Shown: positions 17,801 through 26,628, counted from the stretch's first letter. The stretch is 64,000 bases of DNA from Pedobacter faecalis (GCF_030182585.1 NZ_JARXOW010000001.1:1798001-1862000), one strand, 5' to 3'. Numbers and translations are program-made. Notes: generated by a model from the sequence alone, not told the origin.

Positions 17801-18167
17801 CTACAACAAGAATCAGCCTGATGTTGTGTTGAATCGGTGGCGTAAACCAGGTGATGAGGGAGCCGAAATACAAAAAGTGACCTCTAATTTTATTGAAATT
17901 CTGTTTACCTCTTTAAATGCGTCCAGTAGCTCCGGAATAGTTAGTGACGGTACTTTTGTCCGTTTAAAAAACGCGTCCCTTTCCTACACGCTCAATAATG
18001 AGTTAACAAAGAGGGTTCATATATCCAATGCACGTTTCTTTGTTCAAGGTCAGAATTTATTAACATGGACAAATTTTTTTGGCGGTTTAGATCCTGAAAT
18101 CCGTGGGGGTCAATCTACGTTAGGTACATTAAGAATGATCACTTTGGGTACACAGTTAACTTTTTGA
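14823..18167 (+). CDS. SusC/RagA-type TonB-dependent outer-membrane transporter with STN domain
   Basis: This 1114-residue protein begins with a signal peptide (to about AAGYAQ). An STN domain (residues ~50-120) contacts the FecR anti-sigma in this class. A carboxypeptidase-regulatory beta domain follows (GKVVDEQNQPLAGASVTVKG, ~137-205). The TonB box/plug boundary is at VQVIAYG, then the plug (FYVIDGVPYEPNSL; DADATAIYGSRAANGAILITTKKG), and a beta barrel ends in F. It imports an oligomer captured by SusD. The first ~650 bases are GC-richer than the rest, suggesting a mosaic gene. susD follows directly. Confidence 0.95.
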   Translation: MNFYTKSLYRQRPAMAKILLVMRLIVVLLTTAILQVSAAGYAQKISLSKKSAPLIGVFNDIRNQSGYDFVFTTALLESAKPVSINVKNTELKEVLDKIFENQPLTYTIEDKTVVVSKKESSLLDKVIARFQAIDVRGKVVDEQNQPLAGASVTVKGKNQQTKTDAQGNFYLQNVDEKATLVISFVGFKTTEVSVKEDLGILTLKLEDNSLEQVQVIAYGEVQKKFSTSNIGSVNAKTIENQPITNPLLALQGRVAGLFILQSSGVSGASVNVTVQGQNSLKKGNVPFYVIDGVPYEPNSLMSRTTPGVMNGAAYSNLSFINPADIESIDVLKDADATAIYGSRAANGAILITTKKGKAGQTKVDLNLQTGWGKVAKTPNMLTGSEYLELRRETYQNGQTSPSTTDYDVNGVWDSSRDVNWQKELVGSTAQYQNLQASVSGGSDKTQFLAGAGYLRETPVFLGNFSNVKTTVRFNVNHASQNNKFRFFLSGKYLQGNNQLPTVDFSEIAATLSPNAPDLYKADGTLNWSPLPTNPNILTFINPAANLLTTYSDKARNLIANSNISYEVIPGLSLKSTFGYNRLASDELVKNPMTSKKPDILPIRNSASYSNKSIETWIIEPQLTFNKTFAFGAIDALLGSTFQQTNSNLISLSGVDYASDAQLSDLNSAGTKSVDYSLQSTYRYSAIFGRLNYRYKDRYIINLSARRDGSSRFGSQNLFHSFYSVGGAWLFTEENFIKNTIPALNYGKLRASYGTTGNDQIGDYEFYSLYNPYSVGVNILNTTGLKPRGLSNAYLEWEETRKLNLGIDLGFFDNRILVNANYFRNRSSNQLLNQNLSVVTGFGSIVRNLPATVQNTGWEFTLDYEPVRGKAFTWQGSANITIPKNKLVRYDGLETSTDRNAYVIGQPITIRKFFNYAGVNPQTGLYQFLNAKGELTSTPSDPVDRTALINTDPKWYGGISNTFNYKGFSLDVFFQFVKQKSLAASRFGSFPGISYNKNQPDVVLNRWRKPGDEGAEIQKVTSNFIEILFTSLNASSSSGIVSDGTFVRLKNASLSYTLNNELTKRVHISNARFFVQGQNLLTWTNFFGGLDPEIRGGQSTLGTLRMITLGTQLTF

Positions 18168-18187
18168 CAATGATAATCCAGAATACA

Positions 18188-19663
18188 ATGAAAACTATAT
18201 ATAATTATCGCGGGCAGTATGTACTGGTGTTACTGTGCTTATTGCTTCCATTATCCAGTTGCAAAAAATTTATTGAAGTAGATCCGCCAGCAACATCTGT
18301 CAATGAGGGTAACGTATATGCATACAACTCCACTGCGTATGCTGCAATGATTGGGATATATGCCCAAATGTCTGATAATTTTTTTCTCAGGAACATCAGT
18401 TTGTATGCTGAACTATCAGCGGATAATTTAAAGTTGTTAAACAATAACAAAACAGACTATGCTACTTATTATCAGAACGGACTTGTTTCATCAAATGACA
18501 ATAGTCCGAAGTTCTGGCTGCTGACATACCCTTATATTTTTAACGTCAATTCTGCAATAGAGGGGCTGAACAAATCTAAAGGGGTAACCTCACCAACTCG
18601 AGAAAACTTACTCGGTGAAGCCTATTTCCTTCGCGCCTTTTTTTACTTCTATCTTGTCAATTCTTATGGGGACATACCGCTGGCACTGAGTACAGACTAT
18701 ATTGTCAATAACAATCTCTCGCGTACCAATTCAAGCCAGGTGTATAGCCAGATCATAGAGGATTTAAAGAAAGCGCAAGATATGCTATCAGATAATTACC
18801 TAAAAGCCGATGCCGTTACACCGTTTCCTGCTGGTCAAGAAGAAAGGATAAAACCGAACAGGTCGGCAGCGTCAGCCCTTTTGGCAAGAGTATATTTATA
18901 CCAAAAGGACTGGGCAAATGCAGAACAAGCAGCATCCGAAGTGATTAATAAATCAACGCAGTACGCAGCGATTCCATTGAACCAGGTATTTCTAAAAAAC
19001 AGCAAGGAAACCATTTGGGCAATTCCAAGCGTTAGCACTGGAAACCCGAATACACCATTGGGTGATGTATTAATTCTACGGCCAGGTGGGCCAGGGGATG
19101 TTGCAGATCGAACCATATACCTTTCACCGGATTTTACCACGATCTTCCAGAGCGGAGATCAGCGGAAAAATATCTGGACAGCCAGCGTAACGGATGTTAA
19201 TAATACACCTTACCCTTACGCTGCTAAATATAAGGCCACATCTGCGAATGCTCAGTCTGAATATACGGTAATTTTAAGGCTGGGAGAATTATATCTAATA
19301 AGAGCGGAAGCAAGAATACAACAGAATAAGATCGCCGAAGGGATCGCCGATTTAAACGTATTACGGGATCGCGCTATAGATAAATCTGAACCGGATCTTG
19401 ATTTACGGTTGAAATTGCTGTCGGGCTCTTTATCTAAAGAAGCAGCAATCACTGCCCTGGCCTATGAACGGAGGGTAGAAATGTTCTGCGAGTGGGGCGA
19501 TCGATGGTATGACCTCAAACGAACCGGCCAGATAGACGCGGTGATGGCGCCAGCCACTGCAAAAAAAGGGGGTATCTGGGCATCTTTTAAACAATGGTAT
19601 CCTGTTCCAGCTGACGAGATCCGGATCAATACCAAATTAAGCCAGAATACAGGCTACAATTAA
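18188..19663 (+). CDS. SusD/RagB-family surface nutrient-binding lipoprotein
   Basis: This ~491-residue protein has a lipoprotein signal (LLLPLSSC, Cys25). It has the SusD helical pattern: LLGEAYFLRAFFYFYLVNSYGDIPLAL (residues ~138-164), a TPR-like core, and the C-terminal AYERRVEMFCEWGDRWYDLKRTG segment. It caps the SusC barrel on the cell surface and binds the substrate. ATG 18188 puts the signal at the normal distance; ATG 18170 is also possible. A strong hairpin lies just downstream. Confidence 0.93.
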   Translation: MKTIYNYRGQYVLVLLCLLLPLSSCKKFIEVDPPATSVNEGNVYAYNSTAYAAMIGIYAQMSDNFFLRNISLYAELSADNLKLLNNNKTDYATYYQNGLVSSNDNSPKFWLLTYPYIFNVNSAIEGLNKSKGVTSPTRENLLGEAYFLRAFFYFYLVNSYGDIPLALSTDYIVNNNLSRTNSSQVYSQIIEDLKKAQDMLSDNYLKADAVTPFPAGQEERIKPNRSAASALLARVYLYQKDWANAEQAASEVINKSTQYAAIPLNQVFLKNSKETIWAIPSVSTGNPNTPLGDVLILRPGGPGDVADRTIYLSPDFTTIFQSGDQRKNIWTASVTDVNNTPYPYAAKYKATSANAQSEYTVILRLGELYLIRAEARIQQNKIAEGIADLNVLRDRAIDKSEPDLDLRLKLLSGSLSKEAAITALAYERRVEMFCEWGDRWYDLKRTGQIDAVMAPATAKKGGIWASFKQWYPVPADEIRINTKLSQNTGYN

Positions 19664-19676
19664 TCATTTACCAGTA

Positions 19677-19726
19677 CTAAGTATCTGCAAGGAGCAATTT
19701 CACTATAGCTCCCTGCAGATACTTAG
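19677..19726 (+). other. Long intercistronic hairpin between susD and the thioredoxin-like gene
   Basis: A 19-base arm at 19677-19695 pairs with 19708-19726 (GCTCCCTGCAGATACTTAG) with one mismatch and a 12-base loop. There is no T tract after it. It may be a partial terminator or an mRNA-stabilising structure that lets susCD be expressed above the enzymes downstream. Confidence 0.7.
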
Positions 19727-19747
19727 CGCTCATTCTAAAAATAAATC

Positions 19748-21055
19748 ATGAAAAAGATTGTCATTGCACCTTGTTTGCTATTGTGTTTGTTATTCCCAGT
19801 TTTTGTACATGCCCAAAAAGATTCTGGAACTATATTTAGCAAAGCCAAAAATTGGCAGCAAGTACTTGAAGAAGCGAAGGAAGCTAATAAACCCATCTTT
19901 CTTGATCTTTATACTACTTGGTGTGCTCCTTGTGCAAGAATTGAAAAAGAGGTATTTCCGGACCCGCAGGTTGCCAGTTTTATGAATGTGAATTTCATAA
20001 CAGTAAGGGTGCAAATGGATACCACCTCACATGATAATGAATATGTAAAGGGCTGGCGCGAAGATGCAGCCAAATGGAATAAATATGCTCCCGCATTTCC
20101 TACCTTTCTGTTTTATACTGTTGATGGCACTTATTCTGGCAGGGAAGGTGGATTTCACGCCCCCGGTGAATTTTTGACAATGCTAAAAAAGGTTATAAAC
20201 CCAAAGAACAGTTACCTCGATCAGATTTCGGCCTTTAATAAAGGAGAACTTAGTCGACAGCAATTATTAAAGTTGGCTTACCTGGCCAAAGACAATAAGG
20301 AAGACAGCATTGCTGACCAAGTAGCAAAAGTATACAAAGAAAAATATGTTGACCCGTTATCGGTAGATTCTTTATTGAATAAGGAGGCTGATCGGTTCCA
20401 TGCTACATTTATAAAACTCTTTAGTTTTAAGGATAAGATCATCCAATATATTTATAGCCATCAGGACAGTACAGACAAGAAGTTTGAACGCTGGCCTAAG
20501 TATTCCAAAAATTTAACTGATTTTGTGATCAGCCGTGATTATATATACAGTAAGAAATCCGAATCATCCTATCCTCAATGGGAAAAAATGAGAAAAGCGA
20601 TAGCCAGAGATTTTGATAACAAAGTCGCAGAGCGTCTTATTCTGAATGCCAAAATATCATCATCATATGGCAAAAAGGATTATCCACAGGCAGTAAGATT
20701 GGAACTTTATAAAATAGACAAATATGGCCTTGATACATCTGCTATGGGGAGAGTACATGCCAACAATCTCATCTATGATGTCGCATTCAAATATGTCGAT
20801 GATAAAGAGATTTTGGAAAAAGCCCTTTCTATAATGAGACGTGTTATTGAACATGAGAATGGTGAAAGCCACGGTCATTTAGATACCTATGCATGCATCC
20901 TCTATAAACTTGGAGAAAAAAAGGAAGCCATTGAAATGGAGAACAAAGCTATAGATATAGCAACCAAAAGTAATGATACACGGAATATACCTATCTATAA
21001 AGAGATAATTTCTAAGATGGAAAAGGGAGTAGCTATTTGGAAGGAGGTTAATTAA
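19748..21055 (+). CDS. Secreted thioredoxin-fold protein
   Basis: This 435-residue protein has a signal peptide (to about FVHAQ). A thioredoxin-like domain has the active site TTWCAPC (residues ~57-63) and the PAFPTFLFY cis-proline region. A ~300-residue helical tail follows, whose end (residues ~375-420) resembles TPR repeats. It probably works in the periplasm as a thiol oxidoreductase. It lies between susD and an S9 peptidase gene, 3 bases from the latter, in an AT-rich block. The link to peptide uptake is inference. Confidence 0.8.
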   Translation: MKKIVIAPCLLLCLLFPVFVHAQKDSGTIFSKAKNWQQVLEEAKEANKPIFLDLYTTWCAPCARIEKEVFPDPQVASFMNVNFITVRVQMDTTSHDNEYVKGWREDAAKWNKYAPAFPTFLFYTVDGTYSGREGGFHAPGEFLTMLKKVINPKNSYLDQISAFNKGELSRQQLLKLAYLAKDNKEDSIADQVAKVYKEKYVDPLSVDSLLNKEADRFHATFIKLFSFKDKIIQYIYSHQDSTDKKFERWPKYSKNLTDFVISRDYIYSKKSESSYPQWEKMRKAIARDFDNKVAERLILNAKISSSYGKKDYPQAVRLELYKIDKYGLDTSAMGRVHANNLIYDVAFKYVDDKEILEKALSIMRRVIEHENGESHGHLDTYACILYKLGEKKEAIEMENKAIDIATKSNDTRNIPIYKEIISKMEKGVAIWKEVN

Positions 21056-21058
21056 TTT

Positions 21059-23695
21059 ATGAAAGTAATTATATCTTTTTGGCTTTGGGTTTTGTGTTTG
21101 GGAACGTGCTACGGACAGAAACCAGCGCTTGCGCTTGAAACGTATAAATCCTGGACCGAAGTGAATTTAGGAGGAATCAGCCCCGATGCTCGTTACGCTT
21201 ACTACTACATAAATAGCAAAGCAATGTCCTCAGATAATAATTCTGAATTTATCCTGAAGACAACATCTGGAAAATCATTGTATTCAGTTTCGGGCCTAAC
21301 TTCGCCAACAATCAGCAATGACAGCAAGTACCTATATGGAACTTTGCCAGGTGATAGCCTTTTAATTTATGACTTCAATGGCAATAGAAATTACTTTGTT
21401 CCTAATGTTAAAGGCTATGAATTGATCGACGTGAAAGGGACTACACACTTGCTATTGAAATCAAGACAAGCGATTAAATTATGTGATCTTTCCGGCAGAA
21501 TATTAAAGCAGTTTGAAAACGTAAGCCAATATAAGTTCTCACCGTCTGGTGAATCCCTAATTCTGTTAAAAAGCGATCCAGGCGCAAAAGAGCGTGTTGC
21601 CGCTTGGTTTGTGGACATGACTTCCAACAAAAACAAACAAATTTTTAGTGGACCTAATGTGAGTAATGTTATTTTCGACAACATTGGATCGCAAGCAGCA
21701 TTTGTAGTAAACGAGGCTAATGCCAATAGTCTTTGGTATTACAAAGTTGGTTCTGATCAAGCGGTATTACTCGCGGATCAGCACAATGATGGAATAGATA
21801 ATACCATGTCTATCGTTACAGGGGAATATTGGAGATTTAGCAAGGATGGGGAGAGGCTGTTTTTCTCTTTAAAAACAAACGGCGGAAAGCAGACAGATAC
21901 AAATAAACCCTCGGATCTGGAAACATGGAGTTACGAGGATGCATATTTGAAAAGTTTTTATAATGGTATGGTTGGGATGCAGATGTTGCAAAACCGTAAC
22001 TACTTATCCGCAATAAATCTTTCTAACAGAACTGTCTTACAACTTATTAACTGTGAAGAACGATTGGTATCAGGTTCTCTACGCTACGAAACAGATAGCA
22101 TTTTTATAATACTCTCAACTAAGGCACTAAATACGGAACGATGGAACAAAAACTCTAGGCTATCATTCTATATTTGCAATACTAAAACCGGAAAACGCAG
22201 TTCTTTAGAACTGGACAGGACACATTGGATTTCGCCTACACTTTCTCCTACCGGAAGGTATATTATTTACTTCGATCCGGCATTAAAAAGCTATGTTTCT
22301 TATCAAACAGCGACCAAAACAAAGAAGGCCATCACCGACAAGATCAAAGTCGGCTTTGGGTATTATTATAATAGACACTACCCGAATCAAGAGGAAGCGA
22401 CAACTGGAATAACGGGCTGGCTTAAAAATGACAATGCTCTGCTCATAAACACAATGTATGATATTTATAGGGTCGATCCAGCAGGAAATACTGATCCTAT
22501 CAATGTGACGCAGGGTTTAGGCGAGAAGGAGAAAATTGTTTTTTACCTTGCAGGGCAGCCAACTGGCGGTACAGTAGATGAAGATAAAATCTTATTTGGC
22601 GCATTCCATACAAAGACTAAGCAATATGGATTTTATGAATACCATGCAAATACTAAAGGGCAGAAATTAAAAGAATTGTATAAGGGTTCCCGGTACTCAG
22701 GACATCTTGACTATGTTTATTATCAGCTAAGAGATGATGACTTTTTAACAGCTAAAAATGGGAAGGGATATCTGGTGAAGTGGCAACAGGCAAATAAGTC
22801 ACCTAATTATTACTTTAGTAAAGATTTAATATCTTTTAATCAGTTAAGTCATCTCAACCCTGAAAGTAAGTACAACTGGCTTAGTTCAGAATTATGCTCT
22901 TATACAGATAGCTTGGGAAACCAATATCAGGGAATACTATACAAGCCTGAAAATTTTGATCCAAACAAAAAATACCCTGTTGTGTTCAGAATTTACGAAA
23001 CCCAAAGCAATTCGTTGAATGCCTATATTCAGCCAGGACCTGTAGGGGCTAATTTTAATATCGCTTTGTTAGTAAGCAACGGGTATTTGGTGTTTCTACC
23101 AGATATTAGGGGTATCATTGGTGCACCAGGAGAAGGAGCATTACGGTCGGTTTTAGCTGCGGCAAACCACGTAGGCCAATATAGTTTTGTTGACAAGGAC
23201 AAATTTGCGCTTGTAGGTCATAGTTTTGGCGGCTTCGAAACAAATTACGTCATGACACACTGCAACAGGTTCTCCGCAGCTATATCAGGTGCCGGAGTTA
23301 GTGATATGACCCGTTTAGCTACATCTATATGGTTTCCTGGACAGAGCCAGCAATCTTTTACACAGCATTCTTATTTTATGATGGAAAAGACAGTTGTAGA
23401 AAATCCGCAGGCTTATGTTCGTAATTCCCCACTTTATGAGGCAAAGAATGTAAACGCCCCAATTTTGTTCATGCATAATGATGGTGATGAAAACGTAGAC
23501 TTCCGTCAGACGCAAGCCTTTTATCTCGTTCTTCGCAGCCTCGCCAAACCTTGCTGGTGGCTCAATTACAAAGGTCATGGGCATGGAGTAGGCGGTGAAA
23601 AAAATCAGCTTGACTATAACAAGAAGGTGTGGCAGTTTCTGGATCATTATCTGAAGGGAGCGCCAATGCCCCAGTGGATGAAGGAGCACATTTAA
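21059..23695 (+). CDS. Secreted S9-family (prolyl oligopeptidase-like) serine peptidase
   Basis: This 878-residue protein has a signal peptide (to about GTCYG), an N-terminal WD/PD40-like beta-propeller region and a C-terminal alpha/beta hydrolase domain. GHSFGGFE (residues ~720) holds the serine, HNDGDENVDF the aspartate, and GHGHGVGG the histidine. This is the architecture of dipeptidyl-peptidase and acylaminoacyl-peptidase types. It likely cleaves imported peptides in the periplasm, in line with the susCD genes upstream. It is AT-rich like its neighbours. Confidence 0.87.
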   Translation: MKVIISFWLWVLCLGTCYGQKPALALETYKSWTEVNLGGISPDARYAYYYINSKAMSSDNNSEFILKTTSGKSLYSVSGLTSPTISNDSKYLYGTLPGDSLLIYDFNGNRNYFVPNVKGYELIDVKGTTHLLLKSRQAIKLCDLSGRILKQFENVSQYKFSPSGESLILLKSDPGAKERVAAWFVDMTSNKNKQIFSGPNVSNVIFDNIGSQAAFVVNEANANSLWYYKVGSDQAVLLADQHNDGIDNTMSIVTGEYWRFSKDGERLFFSLKTNGGKQTDTNKPSDLETWSYEDAYLKSFYNGMVGMQMLQNRNYLSAINLSNRTVLQLINCEERLVSGSLRYETDSIFIILSTKALNTERWNKNSRLSFYICNTKTGKRSSLELDRTHWISPTLSPTGRYIIYFDPALKSYVSYQTATKTKKAITDKIKVGFGYYYNRHYPNQEEATTGITGWLKNDNALLINTMYDIYRVDPAGNTDPINVTQGLGEKEKIVFYLAGQPTGGTVDEDKILFGAFHTKTKQYGFYEYHANTKGQKLKELYKGSRYSGHLDYVYYQLRDDDFLTAKNGKGYLVKWQQANKSPNYYFSKDLISFNQLSHLNPESKYNWLSSELCSYTDSLGNQYQGILYKPENFDPNKKYPVVFRIYETQSNSLNAYIQPGPVGANFNIALLVSNGYLVFLPDIRGIIGAPGEGALRSVLAAANHVGQYSFVDKDKFALVGHSFGGFETNYVMTHCNRFSAAISGAGVSDMTRLATSIWFPGQSQQSFTQHSYFMMEKTVVENPQAYVRNSPLYEAKNVNAPILFMHNDGDENVDFRQTQAFYLVLRSLAKPCWWLNYKGHGHGVGGEKNQLDYNKKVWQFLDHYLKGAPMPQWMKEHI

Positions 23696-23718
23696 CATCT
23701 AAACACTACTATTATTTT

Positions 23719-24210
23719 ATGAAAAAACAATTACTAACGCTTCCCGAACTGGAGGCTTTCATGGAAAGCCATGGAAATATTTATATGAATAATAACGGAA
23801 TAGATATCCACTTTGCTGGCGGCCTCTACATCGATGCAATATTGTGGGATAAATCGCCTGTTGAGTTTTCAATATGCTTGTCACTGGACGTAGAGAACCC
23901 CGATTTTATGGAGATTTTAGATTATGAGTGCGTTGAGGATATTGAGAATCTCGACACGGATTACCTCTGGAATATGCTCGGTAAGGGACATGCGAAGGTG
24001 TATGCATGTACAGAGGAATTGTTCGGCTTTGGGATTATGTTTGAGCAGAGGAATGGAAAGACTTATGTGTCTAAAGAAAGTGTGGATTCTGTTTCTATTG
24101 AGGTTTTGGACGGGGTGTTTGAGGAGCTGGCCTGGTATCGTTCTTATATAAAAAATAACGTGCTGCGCTGGTACGAGATGTCGGAAGAAATGGGATATAT
24201 ATTGAATTAA
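23719..24210 (+). CDS. Hypothetical acidic protein
   Basis: This 163-residue soluble protein is rich in Asp and Glu, with no signal peptide and no motif I recognise. ATG 23719 is chosen; the longer frame would run back into the peptidase gene. It lies 23 bases after that gene and 24 bases before a Crp-like gene. Base composition rises again around here, so it may belong with the genes that follow. Confidence 0.55.
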   Translation: MKKQLLTLPELEAFMESHGNIYMNNNGIDIHFAGGLYIDAILWDKSPVEFSICLSLDVENPDFMEILDYECVEDIENLDTDYLWNMLGKGHAKVYACTEELFGFGIMFEQRNGKTYVSKESVDSVSIEVLDGVFEELAWYRSYIKNNVLRWYEMSEEMGYILN

Positions 24211-24234
24211 TTACGCTCTTAACAATCTGCTTTT

Positions 24235-24837
24235 ATGATCAAAATAGTTCACGCCTTTGACAGGCTAATGAAATTGCTACGCAGTATTAACCCGGATCTT
24301 GAACTGCCGCCGCAGTTGGAACCGCTGCTGCGGAACGAAATGGATGAGATTCACCCTGTGCATCATGAGGTGTTGGTGCATCAGGGGGATCTACCGCTGT
24401 ATGCGTATTACATTATCAGGGGCTATGTGTATGTAACGTATATATGCGAGGCCGGGGTGAGGCATGTGCTGCGCTTTTACCGCAGCAATAGTATTGTGGC
24501 TTTTCTGAGCTTTCTGGAGCAGAAGGCTTCGCCGTATACGATTTGTGCGGGCAAGGATACGATCTTGTCGCGCGTTAGGATAACTACCATGAAGAAGGTT
24601 TACCTGATCACAGGTATGTATGAGTTTGCGCAGCGTACGGTGATGCTGTATGATTCGGCTAAGGAGAAGCTTCGGGAGGATATGATGGGTTTGCCCGTGC
24701 CGGAAAGGGTGCGGATGTTTTATAAGGTGTATCCTTTTCTGCTTCCGGCCGAAAGTGCGCGTATGGATGTGTTTGTAGCGGCGTATTTGAAAATTAGTGA
24801 TAGTACGTTGTATAGGACCCGCTATTCCGTCATTTGA
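24235..24837 (+). CDS. Crp/Fnr-like cyclic-nucleotide-binding-fold regulator, short HTH
   Basis: This 200-residue protein has a cNMP-binding-like beta roll (VHHEVLVHQGDLPLYAYYIIRGYVYVTYI, residues ~39-67). Only the end of a helix-turn-helix is visible (VAAYLKISDSTLYRTR, last ~20 residues). Such proteins in Bacteroidota often lack cAMP ligands. It is followed by a small protein and two DUF6266 paralogues and may control them. Confidence 0.7.
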   Translation: MIKIVHAFDRLMKLLRSINPDLELPPQLEPLLRNEMDEIHPVHHEVLVHQGDLPLYAYYIIRGYVYVTYICEAGVRHVLRFYRSNSIVAFLSFLEQKASPYTICAGKDTILSRVRITTMKKVYLITGMYEFAQRTVMLYDSAKEKLREDMMGLPVPERVRMFYKVYPFLLPAESARMDVFVAAYLKISDSTLYRTRYSVI

Positions 24838-24900
24838 CGATGCAAGGCCTATTCACCCATGTTATTTTTGGTTAACAACTAAATAAACGTAATTATTCCT

Positions 24901-25230
24901 ATGGGCAAATTGAATGTTGAGGGTCGGAATGGCCTGACTGTATACGCTTACAGAAAAAGAAATAATGCTGCATCCCTGGTTTTTAGACGTGGCGGCGGAC
25001 ATTTGTTCCGGCTTACCAAAATTGTTTGGGGTGAGCAGGCGATCACTGAACTTGAGCGCTTGCTTACAAATCCGCCAGCTGACGGGGGAATTATGATGGT
25101 GGAGAGCCCGCGTGGCCGTCGGCACTGGGTGATTGAGGTTATAGCTGATGATGAGGGGCGGGCAGTGCTTGCGATCTGGGAGATTGGTGTACAAGGTAAG
25201 ACATTGAAGCGTTTTTCGAACGACTTTTAG
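24901..25230 (+). CDS. Hypothetical protein next to DUF6266 genes
   Basis: This 109-residue basic soluble protein matches no family I know. It has a glycine-rich patch (FRRGGGHLFRL, residues ~28-38) and a C-terminal WVIEVIADDEGRAVLAIWEI strand pattern. The start ATG is preceded by an AT-rich leader. It lies between the Crp-like gene and the tandem DUF6266 genes, all in the same direction. Confidence 0.5.
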   Translation: MGKLNVEGRNGLTVYAYRKRNNAASLVFRRGGGHLFRLTKIVWGEQAITELERLLTNPPADGGIMMVESPRGRRHWVIEVIADDEGRAVLAIWEIGVQGKTLKRFSNDF

Positions 25231-25314
25231 ATCTTCTCGCCTTTTCGTAAGGCATTTTCTGCGGCGCCTGCTGTGGGAATAAAGCAGTAGTAAACCATCA
25301 TAAAATTTAAAGAG

Positions 25315-25959
25315 ATGGGACACTTAACAGGTGGCCCGTACTACGACTTGATCGGCAGGACGGGAAACAACGTGGGCCGCAGGGTTCGCGGCAAGAATGT
25401 TTTTTCTATGCGTCCGCATAGGGGAAACCGGACCTCGACGGAGGCACAGCTGGCTGTTCAGCTGAAAATGGGTTTAATTTCTTCCTGGATGAGCGATGTG
25501 AGTGCTTTCCTGAAGCTGGGCTTTGAGCACGAGGATCCGAAGATGTCGGCCTGGAATGCGGCAGTGAAGTATAATCTGGACAATGCGGTAACAGGCGTGT
25601 ATCCGAGTTTTACGGTCGACTACTCGAAAGCTTTGTTCAGCAAGGGCAAGCTTTCGCCCCTGGCCAGTCTTTCTGTAGCAGCAGAAACGGAAGCGCAGCT
25701 CGACTTTAGCTGGTCGGCCGCTATTGAGGTGGCAAGGCCGGGTGGGCCTACCGACAAGGCAACGTTCATTGTATACAATCCGCTGAAGCAGGACTTCGTG
25801 GTTTCTCCGACGGGCGTTGTTCGGTCGGGACTGACCTACGACATGGCTCTGCCGCTTGATTTTAGCGGCGATGAGGTGGAGGTGTATGCTGCGGTGCTGA
25901 GTGTTGATCATAAGCTCGTGAGCACGAGTGTGTATGTGGGCAGTATTTTGGTGGTATAG
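25315..25959 (+). CDS. DUF6266 family protein (first of two)
   Basis: This 214-residue protein starts with the DUF6266 pattern, a glycine-rich IGRTGNNVGRRVRGKNVFSMRP (residues ~13-34), then SWMSDVSAFLKLGFE and a C-terminal beta-rich half. No signal peptide. The function of the family is unknown. A paralogue of exactly the same length starts 4 bases after its stop. Confidence 0.75.
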   Translation: MGHLTGGPYYDLIGRTGNNVGRRVRGKNVFSMRPHRGNRTSTEAQLAVQLKMGLISSWMSDVSAFLKLGFEHEDPKMSAWNAAVKYNLDNAVTGVYPSFTVDYSKALFSKGKLSPLASLSVAAETEAQLDFSWSAAIEVARPGGPTDKATFIVYNPLKQDFVVSPTGVVRSGLTYDMALPLDFSGDEVEVYAAVLSVDHKLVSTSVYVGSILVV

Positions 25960-25963
25960 GATC

Positions 25964-26608
25964 ATGGCTGTGTTTCGTAACAACCTGCTCGGCGCGATAA
26001 GGGGCCGGGTAGGTAACATGGTGAGCTATGTGGTACTGGGCAAGAATGTGGTTCGCATGATTGGCCAGAACAATAAGCCACCTACGGAGAAGCAACTGGC
26101 CAACCGCCAGGCGATGAAGGTGATTTGCGAGGTGCTGAGCATGGCGAAACCTTTCACGCGGATTGGCTTTGACGCGGAGGCGAAACTGAGATCTCTTTAC
26201 CCGCAGAATGTAGGCATCTCGGTGAATAAGCCGGCTGCGCTGAAGGGTGTGTATCCGCAAATTGAAGTGGATTATCCTAAGCTTAAACTGAGCATGGGCA
26301 GCGTGCCCGGATTGATGGGGCTGACCGTGGTAGCGGAGGATGATGGGCTGTGCATCACTTGGACGCCGGTTCTCGACTGGCAATATATGCATGACCGGAT
26401 TATGGTGGTGGTGTACTTTCCCGAACTGGCCGCTGAAAAGCATGAGAAGGCTTGCATCGAGCTTAGTGGTGCGCGCCGGTCGGAAGGTATGGAAAGGATA
26501 CCGCTCTCCCCTGCCCTGCTTAACCAGCGTATGGAAGTGTTTGTGGCGATGCGCGCTGCTTGCGGAGCGGATGTTTCGGACAGTCAGTACGCTGGCAGAC
26601 TAAATTAG
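25964..26608 (+). CDS. DUF6266 family protein (second of two)
   Basis: This 214-residue protein is a paralogue of the preceding gene. Shared features are GRVGNMVSYVVLGKNVVRMIG (residues ~14-34), a TEKQLANRQ segment in place of TEAQLAVQL, FTRIGF, and GVYPQIEVDYPK (against GVYPSFTVDYSK). I chose ATG 25964; an earlier GTG would overlap the first copy. A strong bidirectional terminator follows. Confidence 0.75.
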   Translation: MAVFRNNLLGAIRGRVGNMVSYVVLGKNVVRMIGQNNKPPTEKQLANRQAMKVICEVLSMAKPFTRIGFDAEAKLRSLYPQNVGISVNKPAALKGVYPQIEVDYPKLKLSMGSVPGLMGLTVVAEDDGLCITWTPVLDWQYMHDRIMVVVYFPELAAEKHEKACIELSGARRSEGMERIPLSPALLNQRMEVFVAMRAACGADVSDSQYAGRLN

Positions 26609-26628
26609 CCGCGGTTTTGTACCAACGA

